From assembly GCA_003278805.1 (NCBI GenBank), contig QCDC01000002.1:1-64000 (forward strand): a stretch of 64,000 bases of DNA. The letters are read 5' to 3'. Source of the DNA: Pelagibacteraceae bacterium AG-349-L17 (GTDB lineage: Bacteria > Pseudomonadota > Alphaproteobacteria > Pelagibacterales > Pelagibacteraceae). Under the pieces are notes generated by a model that saw only the letters and a program-made list of their open reading frames with translations, had not been told where the DNA came from and did no database searches. Position 1 is the stretch's first letter; the number at the start of each line of letters is the position of its first letter. The translations under genes and the position numbers were made by a program. Positions 55,801-64,000 of the stretch are shown piece after piece.

Positions 55801-57848
55801 GCAATATCATTTATTATATCAGCCCTATCGTACAATTTTATCAAAGTTTTGAATTTACTTATATCTTCATTTGATTTTTCTATTCTTCTCATTTCTTTTT
55901 CAGCTAATAAGAAAAGATCACTATTCTGAATTGGATCTGCTAACTTAAAATTTTTTACACCACTTTGTTTAAATCCTAAAATATCCCCAAACCCTCGTAA
56001 TTTCATATCCTCTTCAGATATTAAGAAACCATCATTAGTGTCTTTTAAAATTTTTATTCTTTTTTTTGCGTTTTCGCTTAGATTTGATTTAAACATTAAT
56101 ATACATGTAGAGTCTTTATCTCCACGACCAACTCTACCTCTTAATTGATGAAGTTGAGATAAACCAAATTTGTCAGCATTTTCAATTATAATAGTATTTG
56201 CATTTGGAAAATCTATCCCAACTTCAATAATCGTTGTAGAAACCAAAATCTTAAATTTATTATTTAAAAAATTGTTTAGTATTTCATTTTTTTCATCTAC
56301 ATCAGTTTTTCCATGAAGTAAACAAACTTGATTTGGAAACTTTCTTTTTAAATATTCATACTTTTTTACAGCAGATGAGTGATCCAGCTTTTTAGACTCT
56401 TCAATTAATGGACAAACCCAAAAAATTTGATTTCCTAAGTTAATTTCTTTTCTTATAAATTTTAAAACATCTTCAATTTTTATCTCTAATTTACTATACG
56501 TTTTAATTGGTTTTCTATTTTTAGGTTTTTCTCTAATTATTGAAATATCCATATCACCATAAATTGTCATTGTTAGAGTTCTAGGTATAGGTGTTGCTGT
56601 CATTAATAATACGTCACAATTTGATCCACCTTTGTCCGACAATTTTTTTCTTTGATTCACTCCAAACTTATGTTGTTCATCTATAATTATTAATCCTAAT
56701 TTTTTGAAAATTACTTTTTTTTGAAAAATAGCGTGTGTACCAAAAATAATATCAATTTTATTATTTTCTAATCTTTGAAGTATTTCCTTTTTTACCTTGT
56801 ATTCTGATTTTCCAGAAATGAGAGCTATATTTATATTTTTAGGAAATATTTTTTTTGCAAGATTAAAATGTTGTCTTGTTAGAATTTCTGTAGGAGCCAT
56901 AAAAGCAACTTGGAAACCAGAATTTATGGTATTTATCGCCGCTAAAAGAGACACTATTGTTTTTCCACTACCAACGTCTCCTTGCAAAAGTCTAAACATT
57001 TTAGTTGGTGAACTTAAATCTTTGTTTATTTCGTTAAGTGATTTTTGTTGATCATCTGTAAGAGAGAAATCTAATTTATTAATTATAGAGTTTTGTTTAT
57101 TTAAATTAATAACTTTATTTTTTTTTTTAATTTTTCTTATTTTTTTTCTTATTTCAGAATTAACAAGAAACGTTGAAAATATTTCATCAAAAGCAAGTCT
57201 TTGATAGAAATTTGATTTATAATTTCCGATATTTTCAGGTTTGTGCAGTTCTTTAATTGAACTATTCCAACTTATGTTTTTAAATTTAGATATAATACTT
57301 TTAGAGTGCCATTCGTTAAAAACTGGTAAATTATTGATTATTTGATTTAAGATTTTATTGTATATTTTTTCAGAAATACCTTCTGTTAATGAGTATTTAT
57401 TATGAGTTTGTTTGATTAAAGAAGAATCCTCAGAAACGTATTTTGGATTTGAAATTTGATATTTATTCCTAAAATGACCTATTTTACCACTAACAGTAAT
57501 TTCTTTTCTTAATGGAAGTATTTTTTTTATGTATCCTTCATAACTATTAAAAAAAACACAATCTATTTCTCCAGTTTCATCACTACATAAAACTCTATTT
57601 GGTAATTTCCTAATACGAGGGAAGTTGTACTTTCGAGGAATTATAGTTACTGTTTGTATTTCACCAATTTTTAAATCTTTTATTTTTGATGACAAGCTTC
57701 TATCTGTATAAGATTTTGGAAGTTTCCATAGTAAATCAAATAAATTATTAATATTTTTCTTCTTTAATAAATTTTTTGTCTTAATACCTACACCTTTTAA
57801 AGAACTTAAATCTGACAATAAATATTCATAATTTGTTTTATTATTCAT
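55797..57848 (-). CDS. recG: ATP-dependent DNA helicase RecG
   Basis: Branch-migrating helicase that remodels stalled forks and Holliday junctions. It has an N-terminal wedge/OB domain, then Walker A LLQGDVGSGKT, FMAPTEILTRQH, the DEQH box (IIDEQHKFG), TATPIPRTL, and the helicase C motifs EVGIDFPNA and QLRGRVGRG. The RecG C-terminal DMKLRGFGDILGFKQSG is present. The length of 683 is normal. It is divergent from sdhE across 25 bases. Confidence 0.96.
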   Translation of the reverse strand: MNNKTNYEYLLSDLSSLKGVGIKTKNLLKKKNINNLFDLLWKLPKSYTDRSLSSKIKDLKIGEIQTVTIIPRKYNFPRIRKLPNRVLCSDETGEIDCVFFNSYEGYIKKILPLRKEITVSGKIGHFRNKYQISNPKYVSEDSSLIKQTHNKYSLTEGISEKIYNKILNQIINNLPVFNEWHSKSIISKFKNISWNSSIKELHKPENIGNYKSNFYQRLAFDEIFSTFLVNSEIRKKIRKIKKKNKVINLNKQNSIINKLDFSLTDDQQKSLNEINKDLSSPTKMFRLLQGDVGSGKTIVSLLAAINTINSGFQVAFMAPTEILTRQHFNLAKKIFPKNINIALISGKSEYKVKKEILQRLENNKIDIIFGTHAIFQKKVIFKKLGLIIIDEQHKFGVNQRKKLSDKGGSNCDVLLMTATPIPRTLTMTIYGDMDISIIREKPKNRKPIKTYSKLEIKIEDVLKFIRKEINLGNQIFWVCPLIEESKKLDHSSAVKKYEYLKRKFPNQVCLLHGKTDVDEKNEILNNFLNNKFKILVSTTIIEVGIDFPNANTIIIENADKFGLSQLHQLRGRVGRGDKDSTCILMFKSNLSENAKKRIKILKDTNDGFLISEEDMKLRGFGDILGFKQSGVKNFKLADPIQNSDLFLLAEKEMRRIEKSNEDISKFKTLIKLYDRADIINDIA

Positions 57849-57873
57849 TAACTACTAATATATTCTAATTATT

Positions 57874-58137
57874 ATGATCAACATAGATGAATTAAAAAAA
57901 AAAATTATTTACCGATCTAATTATAGAGGCACGAAAGAAATGGATAATCTTTTGGGTGCATTTACAAAAAAATATCTAAATGATTTAAATGAAAATGATC
58001 TTCTTGATTTAGAAAAACTACTGAATATAGATGACACTAATTTGTATAATTTTTATAATGGTTTTAAAACCGATTTTGAATTTGAAAATAATAATATCAA
58101 TTTCTTATATAAAAATTTTAACTATACACAAAAATGA
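57874..58137 (+). CDS. sdhE: FAD assembly factor SdhE
   Basis: Small cytoplasmic protein that helps attach FAD to the succinate dehydrogenase flavoprotein. The conserved RGTKEMDNLLGAF segment matches the family RGxxE motif (residues 18-22), and ENDLLDLEKLL follows. The length of 87 is typical. It lies beside recG, the usual alphaproteobacterial place. Its stop codon TGA ends one base before the 3' end of the convergent tRNA-Ser gene. Confidence 0.92.
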   Translation: MINIDELKKKIIYRSNYRGTKEMDNLLGAFTKKYLNDLNENDLLDLEKLLNIDDTNLYNFYNGFKTDFEFENNNINFLYKNFNYTQK

Positions 58138-58227
58138 TGGCGGAGAGACTGGGATTCGAACCCAGGAAAGAGTTGCCCCTTTGCCGGTTTTCAAGACCGG
58201 TGCTTTCAACCACTCAGCCATCTCTCC
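58138..58227 (-). tRNA. tRNA-Ser (anticodon TGA)
   Basis: A 90-base minus-strand tRNA with acceptor GGAGAGA/TCTCTCC, long variable arm (AAAGGGGCAACTCTTT region) typical of serine tRNAs, T arm TGGGTTCGAATCCCA and anticodon loop CTTGAAA, anticodon TGA. CCA is encoded (plus-strand TGG at 58138-58140). It abuts the sdhE stop codon with no gap. Confidence 0.97.
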
Positions 58228-58296
58228 GTGAGCAAGGTTTTATAATTATAATTATTTAATTCAACCATAAAATAGTCTAATAAACTTATTAATTAC

Positions 58297-58309
58297 AAGC
58301 ATCATGCTT
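58297..58309 (+). promoter_or_regulatory. Small palindrome before rarD
   Basis: AAGCAT-C-ATGCTT (58297-58309) is a perfect palindrome about five bases before the rarD start codon. It could be an operator or a hairpin at the ribosome-binding site. No other sign supports function and the element is short, so this may be chance. Confidence 0.2.
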
Positions 58310-58313
58310 TTCT

Positions 58314-59192
58314 ATGAATAAAGAATTTAACAAAGGCTTATTACTTGCTGGGTTTGGATCTTTTTGGTGGGGATTTTTTGGTGTAATTTATTTTAAATAT
58401 ATCGCTTATATTGGGCATATCGAATTAGTAGTTCATAGATGTTTGTGGACAGCGTTTACTTTAATTCTGACTACTTTTTTTTTCTCTAAAGGGAATGTTT
58501 TTTTTAAAATTGTAAAAAATAAATCAAATTTATTTTATTTATTTATTTCAGGATTTTTAATTTTTATAAATTGGGGTGTATGGATATATGCTATAGCAAC
58601 AAATAGAATTATAGATGCAAGTTTTGGGTATTTTATAATGCCCATTTTAAGCGTAATGCTTGGTTATCTTTTTTTTAAAGAAAAACTTAATAAAAAAAGA
58701 ATTTTTTCAATTCTGTTAGTTATTCTATCTATCCTTTTTTTAATAATAGTAAGCATTAAATCATTGCCTTGGGTTGGTTTAATTGTTGCTTTAAGTTGGG
58801 GCTTTTACAATCTTGTTAGAAAAAAAATAAACGTTGATACTGATGTAGGCCTTCTTATTGAGAGTTTATTTATATTACCATTTGCACTGTTAGCTTTTTA
58901 TTTAATAGCAAGTAAAGGATATAATGATTTTCGATTATCTGATCCATCGATGATGCTATTTATTTATCTTGCTGGACCTATGACTGTCATACCTTTATTT
59001 TTATATGTTAGGGGGGTTGAACTCTGTGGTTTAGGACCAACTGGCATGATATTTTATATAACTCCCACTTTTCAGTTTTTATTAGGCTATTTTTATTACA
59101 ACGAACCTTTTTCAATAACAAAATTAGTTAGTTTTATTTTTATTTGGATTGCTGTAATTATATATTTGAAGGATTTACATGAAACTAATTAA
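58314..59192 (+). CDS. rarD: RarD-type EamA transporter
   Basis: Ten-span membrane transporter of the drug/metabolite superfamily. The RarD signature GFGSFWWGFFGVIYFKY is at the N-terminus, with HRCLWTAF and later SWGFYNLVRKK. Two EamA halves fit the 292 residues. RarD was named for chloramphenicol sensitivity, but its substrate is unknown. It overlaps the lytic transglycosylase gene by 14 bases. Confidence 0.9.
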   Translation: MNKEFNKGLLLAGFGSFWWGFFGVIYFKYIAYIGHIELVVHRCLWTAFTLILTTFFFSKGNVFFKIVKNKSNLFYLFISGFLIFINWGVWIYAIATNRIIDASFGYFIMPILSVMLGYLFFKEKLNKKRIFSILLVILSILFLIIVSIKSLPWVGLIVALSWGFYNLVRKKINVDTDVGLLIESLFILPFALLAFYLIASKGYNDFRLSDPSMMLFIYLAGPMTVIPLFLYVRGVELCGLGPTGMIFYITPTFQFLLGYFYYNEPFSITKLVSFIFIWIAVIIYLKDLHETN

Positions 59193-60180
59193 CTTTTTTT
59201 TATTTTTTATTTTTATTTCTATTAATTTCTCATTTGCTGATATCAATAAAGAATTTGAAAATTGGAAATTAAATTTTAAAAAAATAGCTTTAAAAAATAA
59301 CATTTCAGAAAAAACGTTTGATAGAGTTATGTCTAATACTAAATTTTTATCAGATGTAATAAAATATGATAGATATCAACCTGAATTTTATGAAGATACT
59401 AAAACTTATATTTCAAAAAGAACATCCTCAAAAAAAGTTTCCCTAGGTAAAAAATTCTATGAAAAAAATTCAAAGTTGATAAATGCAGTTGAAAACAAAT
59501 TTAGTATAGAGAGAGAATTGCTATTAGCTTTAATGGGAATAGAAACTAATTTTGGAACCTATGTTGGAAAAATGGATATTTTATCCTCTTTAGCAACTTT
59601 AAGTTTTGATAAAAGAAGATCAGAATTTTTTACAAATGAATTATTAATACTTTTGAGATTAATAGAAAATGAACAAATAGATTATAAAACATTATATGGA
59701 TCTTGGGCAGGTGCTTTTGGTTTTTTCCAATTCATGCCATCAACAATGAAAAATTATGCAATTGACCATGATGGTAATGGGTATATAGATTTAAAAAATA
59801 ATAATGATGCTTATGCTTCAGCATCAAACTATTTAAATCAAATAGGCTGGAAAAGTGAAAATCCTTGTTTTTATAGAATTGATTTATCAGACAATATACC
59901 AAGTAAATATTTAAACATTTCCGCAAAAAAACTTCATGATAAAAAAAAGTTAAAATATTTTAGAAAATATATTAAAAATAATGATCAAATAGATAATAAG
60001 CACAACTCTTTAAAGGTAGCTATTATAACTCCAGATAAAGATATCATACCTGATGCCGAAACTTTAAATCCAGCTTATATTGTATTTGATAACTATGAGA
60101 TAATATTAAAATGGAATAGGTCATTGCGATTTGCTTTAGCAGTTTGTACATTAAAAGATAAATTTAAAAATGAACTTTAA
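59179..60180 (+). CDS. Lytic murein transglycosylase (MltB family)
   Basis: Cleaves the glycan strands of peptidoglycan. A signal peptide (1-20, ending SFSFA) suggests periplasmic export without a lipobox. The catalytic Glu122 is in ALMGIETNFGTYVG, with SWAGAFGFFQFMPSTMKNYAIDHDGNGYIDL, which also holds a calcium-like DHDGNGYID loop. The length is 333. It is the first gene of a run that continues with rlpA-like and dac. Confidence 0.93.
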   Translation: MKLINFFLFFIFISINFSFADINKEFENWKLNFKKIALKNNISEKTFDRVMSNTKFLSDVIKYDRYQPEFYEDTKTYISKRTSSKKVSLGKKFYEKNSKLINAVENKFSIERELLLALMGIETNFGTYVGKMDILSSLATLSFDKRRSEFFTNELLILLRLIENEQIDYKTLYGSWAGAFGFFQFMPSTMKNYAIDHDGNGYIDLKNNNDAYASASNYLNQIGWKSENPCFYRIDLSDNIPSKYLNISAKKLHDKKKLKYFRKYIKNNDQIDNKHNSLKVAIITPDKDIIPDAETLNPAYIVFDNYEIILKWNRSLRFALAVCTLKDKFKNEL

Positions 60181-60931
60181 AAAATTAAAATTAATTATTT
60201 TTATACTTTTTTTATCTGCATGTAATCAATTTGATCAAAATAATAAAAACTTAGTTTATATTAGTGATCAAAAGTATAGTAATACTGGATTTGCTTTAAT
60301 TTATGATGATGAATTAAAAAAAGAAAAAAAAATATCTAAAAAAATCGATAATAGGTCTCTTTTAATTTTTCATAATAAAATTAAAAAAAATTCATTTGTT
60401 AAAATTACCAATCCAATTAATGATAAGTCCATTATAGCAGAAGTAATCTCTAATAACGTTAAATTCTCTACTTTTTATAACTCTGTAATTACGCAAAGAA
60501 TTGCTGAGGAGTTATCACTTGACCCTAAAGAACCTTATATTGATCTTGTTTTAATCTCAAAAAGTTCAACATTTGTAGCTAAAAAGGCAAAGACTTTTGA
60601 TGAAGAGAAAAGTGTAGCTGAAAAAGCTCCTGTTGACGGAATTACCATAGATAATCTGGGTAAAGAAAAGACTAAAGAAGTCAAAACAAAAAAACATAAA
60701 TTTTTATATTCGATAAAGATTGCAGATTTTTATTACCGAGACTCAGCAGAAAATATGGTTAATAGAATTAAAGATGAGACAAATATAAAAAGATCTGTAA
60801 TTAAGAAATTATCTAAAACTAAATATAGGGTATTATTGGGTCCATTTAATGATATAAAAAAACTAGAAAAATCATTTAACAAAATAAAAGTATTAAATTT
60901 TGAAAATATAGAGATATTAAAAGATGTTTAG
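60170..60931 (+). CDS. RlpA-like SPOR-domain lipoprotein (degenerate)
   Basis: A 253-residue lipoprotein with lipobox LSAC18. The middle part (about 65-125) resembles the double-psi barrel of RlpA (SFVKITNPINDKSIIAEV, RIAEELSL). The catalytic NDRGP-type segment is replaced by ISNNVKF and its Asp is missing. The last 75 residues (from FLYSIKIADF to ENIEILKD) look like a SPOR domain, which binds denuded glycan. The position between mltB and dac is where alphaproteobacteria keep rlpA. It probably binds peptidoglycan, but lytic activity is doubtful. Confidence 0.75.
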   Translation: MNFKKLKLIIFILFLSACNQFDQNNKNLVYISDQKYSNTGFALIYDDELKKEKKISKKIDNRSLLIFHNKIKKNSFVKITNPINDKSIIAEVISNNVKFSTFYNSVITQRIAEELSLDPKEPYIDLVLISKSSTFVAKKAKTFDEEKSVAEKAPVDGITIDNLGKEKTKEVKTKKHKFLYSIKIADFYYRDSAENMVNRIKDETNIKRSVIKKLSKTKYRVLLGPFNDIKKLEKSFNKIKVLNFENIEILKDV

Positions 60932-62075
60932 AATATTATTAATTGTAATTTTTTTTAGTTTTTCATTAGTAAGTGTTTCAAAAGCTAATTTTGATGTAAA
61001 GGCAAGAACTGCAATTTTACAAGATTACCATTCTGGAGAAATTCTCTATGAAAAAGAGCCAGATATTTCAATTTATCCAGCTTCTATGACAAAAATAATG
61101 ACAGCAATTATTGCTTTTGATTTAATAAAATCTGGCGATCTTAGTTTGGATGAAAAATTTATAATATCAGAGAGAGCTTGGAGACTATCTACATCAGGAT
61201 ATTCGTCGATGTTTATAATGGTAGGTGATCAAGTCTCTGTAGAAAATTTATTAAGAGGTATCATCGTTGCTTCAGGTAATGATGCATGTATTGCATTGGC
61301 CGAAGGTATAGCAGGTACTGAAGAAGAATTTGCAATTTTAATGACTGCTAAAGCAAAAGAATTAGGGATGGATAATACAAACTTTTCTAATTCATCAGGA
61401 ATAAATGACCCTGACAACTACTCGACTGTTAGAGATATTTTAAAAATGTCTAGATATTTAATTAAAGAACATCCTGAATTTTATAAAATGTTTGCTGAAA
61501 AAGAATTTACGTGGGATAGAACAGGGGGCGATCCAATAACACAAGGAAATAGAAATCCACTGCTTTATAAAAATCTTGGGGCAGATGGAATAAAAACTGG
61601 TTATTTAGCTGTTGAAAAATATTCTTTGGCATCATCGATAGATAGAAATGGCAGAAGATTGATTGCTGTAGGAAGCGGTTTTAATTCAAAAAATGCTAGA
61701 TCTAAAGAGAGCACAAAATTACTTACATTTGGTCTTACTAACTATGATCTTGTAGAAATAGCTAAAGCTAATAAACCATTACACAAAATTGATGTTTGGT
61801 TAGGAAAAGAGAATAGTGTAGAAGCATATTCGACGAAAGATATTTATAAAACAATCAAAAAAGCGAAAAAAAAACTTTTAAAAGTTGTTGTTAGGTATGA
61901 TGGGCCAGTCGAAGCACCAATAAAAAAAGATCAAAAAATAGCCACTTTAAGAGTTGTTTATGATCAAGAGCTCGTTGGTGAATATGATTTACTTTCATCG
62001 AAAGAAATTAAAAAAGTTAATTTTTTTACAAGATTAATAAAATCAATAAATTATCTAATTTGGGGTGATGTCTAA
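60924..62075 (+). CDS. dacC: D-alanyl-D-alanine carboxypeptidase (penicillin-binding protein)
   Basis: Trims the terminal D-alanine of peptidoglycan side chains. The active site is SxxK at Ser54-Met-Thr-Lys57 in YPASMTKIMT, SGN at 117-119 and a KTG in DGIKTGY. The signal peptide ends near Ala21. The C-terminus FFTRLIKSINYLIWG looks like the amphipathic membrane anchor of class C low-mass PBPs. The length is 383. The exact name (dacA or dacC) cannot be fixed by eye. It overlaps the rlpA-like gene and tmk by eight bases each. Confidence 0.92.
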   Translation: MFRILLIVIFFSFSLVSVSKANFDVKARTAILQDYHSGEILYEKEPDISIYPASMTKIMTAIIAFDLIKSGDLSLDEKFIISERAWRLSTSGYSSMFIMVGDQVSVENLLRGIIVASGNDACIALAEGIAGTEEEFAILMTAKAKELGMDNTNFSNSSGINDPDNYSTVRDILKMSRYLIKEHPEFYKMFAEKEFTWDRTGGDPITQGNRNPLLYKNLGADGIKTGYLAVEKYSLASSIDRNGRRLIAVGSGFNSKNARSKESTKLLTFGLTNYDLVEIAKANKPLHKIDVWLGKENSVEAYSTKDIYKTIKKAKKKLLKVVVRYDGPVEAPIKKDQKIATLRVVYDQELVGEYDLLSSKEIKKVNFFTRLIKSINYLIWGDV

Positions 62076-62682
62076 AAAACCCATCATTGTTTTTGAGGGT
62101 ATAGAGGGTAGTGGCAAAAGTCATCATTTAAATAAAGTATCTAAATATTTAGACAAAAAAAAAATTAACTACATAAAGATAAGAGAACCAGGTGGAAGTC
62201 TTAATTCTGAAAAAATAAGGAGATTAATTTTAAATAAAAAATCTAATTTTAACATATATACTGATTTACTTTTATATTTAGCAGCGCGTAGTGAAAATAT
62301 AAATCTTATAAAAAAATCATACAAAAAAAAAATTATTTTGATTGATAGATTCATAGACTCAACTATTGCATATCAGCATTATGGTATGGGTGTTGATTTA
62401 AACATTATAAATATTATAAATAAATTTCTATTAAAAAGCATTAAAGTCAATTTTACTTTCCTCAATGTTGTGAATAAAAAAAATCTATTTCAAAGATTAA
62501 AAAATAGAAAATCTCTCAATCGATATGATCAGTTTGATATGAATTTTTATAATAAAGTTCAAAAAGGTTTTTTGAAATTAGCTAAATCGAATAAAAAATT
62601 ATACAAAATAATTGATTCTAATTTAGATATAAAAATAAATGAAGATTTAATAATAAATCAAATTAAAAAATTAATTAAATGA
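62068..62682 (+). CDS. tmk: Thymidylate kinase
   Basis: Phosphorylates dTMP to dTDP. The P-loop is FEGIEGSGKSHHL, followed by REPGGSLNSEKIRRL and DRFIDSTIAYQHYG. The length is 204. I use ATG 62068; a GTG one codon upstream (62065) is the alternative. It overlaps dac by eight bases and holB by four, the standard alphaproteobacterial tmk-holB-metG arrangement. Confidence 0.95.
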   Translation: MSKKPIIVFEGIEGSGKSHHLNKVSKYLDKKKINYIKIREPGGSLNSEKIRRLILNKKSNFNIYTDLLLYLAARSENINLIKKSYKKKIILIDRFIDSTIAYQHYGMGVDLNIINIINKFLLKSIKVNFTFLNVVNKKNLFQRLKNRKSLNRYDQFDMNFYNKVQKGFLKLAKSNKKLYKIIDSNLDIKINEDLIINQIKKLIK

Positions 62683-63608
62683 ATTTAAATCCACTTACTC
62701 AAATAAATTTATCTGAGCACAAAGAAGTTTTTAATCAATTATATAAATTATCTAAAAAAAATTCTTTGCCTAATAAAATTCTTTTATCTGGTGAAAAAGG
62801 TATCGGAAAATCAACATTAGCGTATCATTTAATTAATCTTGTATTATCTGAAAATGAAGAACATCCATATGACTTTGAAAATAATAAAATTAATCCAAAT
62901 AATAAGTCATACAAACTTATGCTAAATAAATCTAATCCAAATTTTTATTTAATTGATGTCTTAGAGGAAAAAAAAAATATCGATATTAATCAAATTAGGG
63001 AATTGATAAAAAATCTAAATAAATCCTCATTTAATAATAAAAAGAGATTTGTTTTAATTGATAATATTGAATTACTAAACTTAAATTCTATTTATGCTTT
63101 GTTAAAAATTTTAGAAGAACCTAATGAGAATATAAATTTTATTTTAATAAATAATAATAAAAGAGTGCTACCAACTCTTAAATCTAGATGTTTAAATTTC
63201 AAAGTTTTTTTAACAAAAGAACAGTCTATTAGAATTGTTAATCAATTATTAAATGATGACATAAATACTATTATCAATAATAAGTTATTTGATTATTATG
63301 CAACTCCTGGAAAGTTATTTAAATTAATTAAGTTATCTGAAGAATATAACTTAGATCTTGTTAATTTTGATTTAAAAACAACTCTAACAACCATAATTAA
63401 AAATAAAATTTATAAAAAAGATAAATCAATTATCGAAATCATTTATTCTTTTATTGAACTTTATTTTAGAAACAATATATCTAGCAAAAATATTAATTTA
63501 CTAAAGTCATACCATTATTTTTTAGAAAAAATTAATAATACTAGAACTTATAATTTAGATGAGGAAACATTGTTTATGGAATTTGAGGATAAAATAATAA
63601 ATGGATAA
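62679..63608 (+). CDS. holB: DNA polymerase III delta-prime subunit
   Basis: Clamp-loader subunit. The P-loop-like LLSGEKGIGKSTLAYHLI, RFVLIDNIELLNLNSIYALLKILEEPNENINFILI and the sensor region LPTLKSRCLNF fit the family. It lacks the four-cysteine zinc module of E. coli delta-prime. The length is 309. It overlaps tmk by four bases and metG by eight. Confidence 0.92.
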   Translation: MNLNPLTQINLSEHKEVFNQLYKLSKKNSLPNKILLSGEKGIGKSTLAYHLINLVLSENEEHPYDFENNKINPNNKSYKLMLNKSNPNFYLIDVLEEKKNIDINQIRELIKNLNKSSFNNKKRFVLIDNIELLNLNSIYALLKILEEPNENINFILINNNKRVLPTLKSRCLNFKVFLTKEQSIRIVNQLLNDDINTIINNKLFDYYATPGKLFKLIKLSEEYNLDLVNFDLKTTLTTIIKNKIYKKDKSIIEIIYSFIELYFRNNISSKNINLLKSYHYFLEKINNTRTYNLDEETLFMEFEDKIING

Positions 63609-64000
63609 AAATTATTATATTACCACGCCTATTTACTACCCATCAGCTAAGCCTCATATGGGTCATGCATATTCAAGCATTATTGCAGATTTTTTTGCAA
63701 GATTTAAACGAATTGACGATTATCAGGTTCATTTTCTTACTGGTACAGACGAACATGGATTAAAAATTCAAAGATCTGCAGAAAAAGCAGGAAAGGATCC
63801 AAAAGCGTTTTGTGATAAAATTAGTCAAACCTTTAGAGATCTTTCGGATACTTTAAATTTATCTAATACTGATTTTATAAGAACTACAGAAGATAGACAT
63901 AAAAAAACAGTTCAACATCTTTGGAATGAACTTGAGAAAAATGATGATATATACTTATCAAACTATTCTGGATGGTATTCAGTATCTGATGAAGCCTTTT
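63601..64000 (+). CDS. metG: Methionyl-tRNA synthetase, N-terminal part (partial)
   Basis: Runs off the window end. The first 133 codons are present, reading MDKNYYITTPIYYPSAKPHMGH and on through HFLTGTDEHGLKIQ. The HIGH motif is HMGH, and TGTDEHG is typical for MetRS. It starts inside the holB stop region (ATGGATAA, eight-base overlap). The KMSKS loop and the anticodon domain lie beyond the window. Confidence 0.95.
   Translation, partial: MDKNYYITTPIYYPSAKPHMGHAYSSIIADFFARFKRIDDYQVHFLTGTDEHGLKIQRSAEKAGKDPKAFCDKISQTFRDLSDTLNLSNTDFIRTTEDRHKKTVQHLWNELEKNDDIYLSNYSGWYSVSDEAF

Overview
The window looks like core chromosome of a SAR11-clade alphaproteobacterium (Pelagibacterales, 'Candidatus Pelagibacter'-like). 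This rests on strong A+T bias, very short intergenic gaps, and many start/stop overlaps. Gene orders are typically alphaproteobacterial: ntrYX-trkA, argS-nagZ-scpAB-tatABC-serS, and mltB-rlpA-dac-tmk-holB-metG. The transporter set (AapJQMP, PstSCAB, ZnuABC) is ABC-dominated. Species identity is inferred, not measured. I see no rRNA genes, insertion sequences, integrases, prophage or CRISPR array.

Layout. 1-4.4 kb: end of ntrY, ntrX (a degenerate sigma-54-type regulator), trkA and trkH (potassium uptake), tRNA-Arg. 4.5-9.0 kb: general L-amino-acid ABC transporter aapJQMP, with inverted repeats in its leader. 9.2-9.9 kb: a small Xre-type regulator whose start codon lies in a perfect palindrome, then tRNA-Asn and tRNA-Cys. 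10-16.7 kb: valS-ilvD-manC-phoR, joined by one-base overlaps. 16.7-22.7 kb: pstS, pstCAB-phoU-phoB, with two well-formed Pho boxes. 22.7-24.9 kb: minus-strand oxidoreductase genes (PhyH-type dioxygenase, DsbA-like isomerase, peroxiredoxin-like). 24.9-30.3 kb: a zinc-homeostasis locus. It has znuA, a COG0523 GTPase, a WD40 protein and a small Cys/His protein on the minus strand, and znuC-znuB-zur on the plus strand. They diverge from two tandem Zur boxes.

30.3-43.2 kb holds housekeeping genes: an Ldh2-type dehydrogenase, xthA, erpA/iscA, dgt, argS, a shrunken protein in the SPOR-protein slot, nagZ, scpAB, tatABC, serS and yajC-secD-secF. 43.3-54.2 kb holds acetoacetyl-CoA synthetase, a PuuD-like membrane protein, uvrA, ssb, gyrA, coaD, a cyclophilin, tgt (with an eroded zinc site) and tRNA-Lys. 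54.2-64 kb holds an M48 protease lipoprotein, a 25-codon membrane ORF, a DUF502 protein, recG, sdhE, tRNA-Ser, rarD, a peptidoglycan set (mltB, degenerate rlpA, dac), tmk, holB and the start of metG. No stretch over 300 bases lacks a gene.

The genes mostly serve nutrient scavenging (amino acids, phosphate, zinc, potassium) and core maintenance. The most promising under-described unit is the zinc locus, whose WD40 protein and CHEPDCPP-motif protein have no function I can assign. Other points worth attention are the tgt zinc-site loss, the NtrX loss of sigma-54 contact motifs, a GC-rich tract inside ilvD, and the palindromes before aapJ and the Xre gene.
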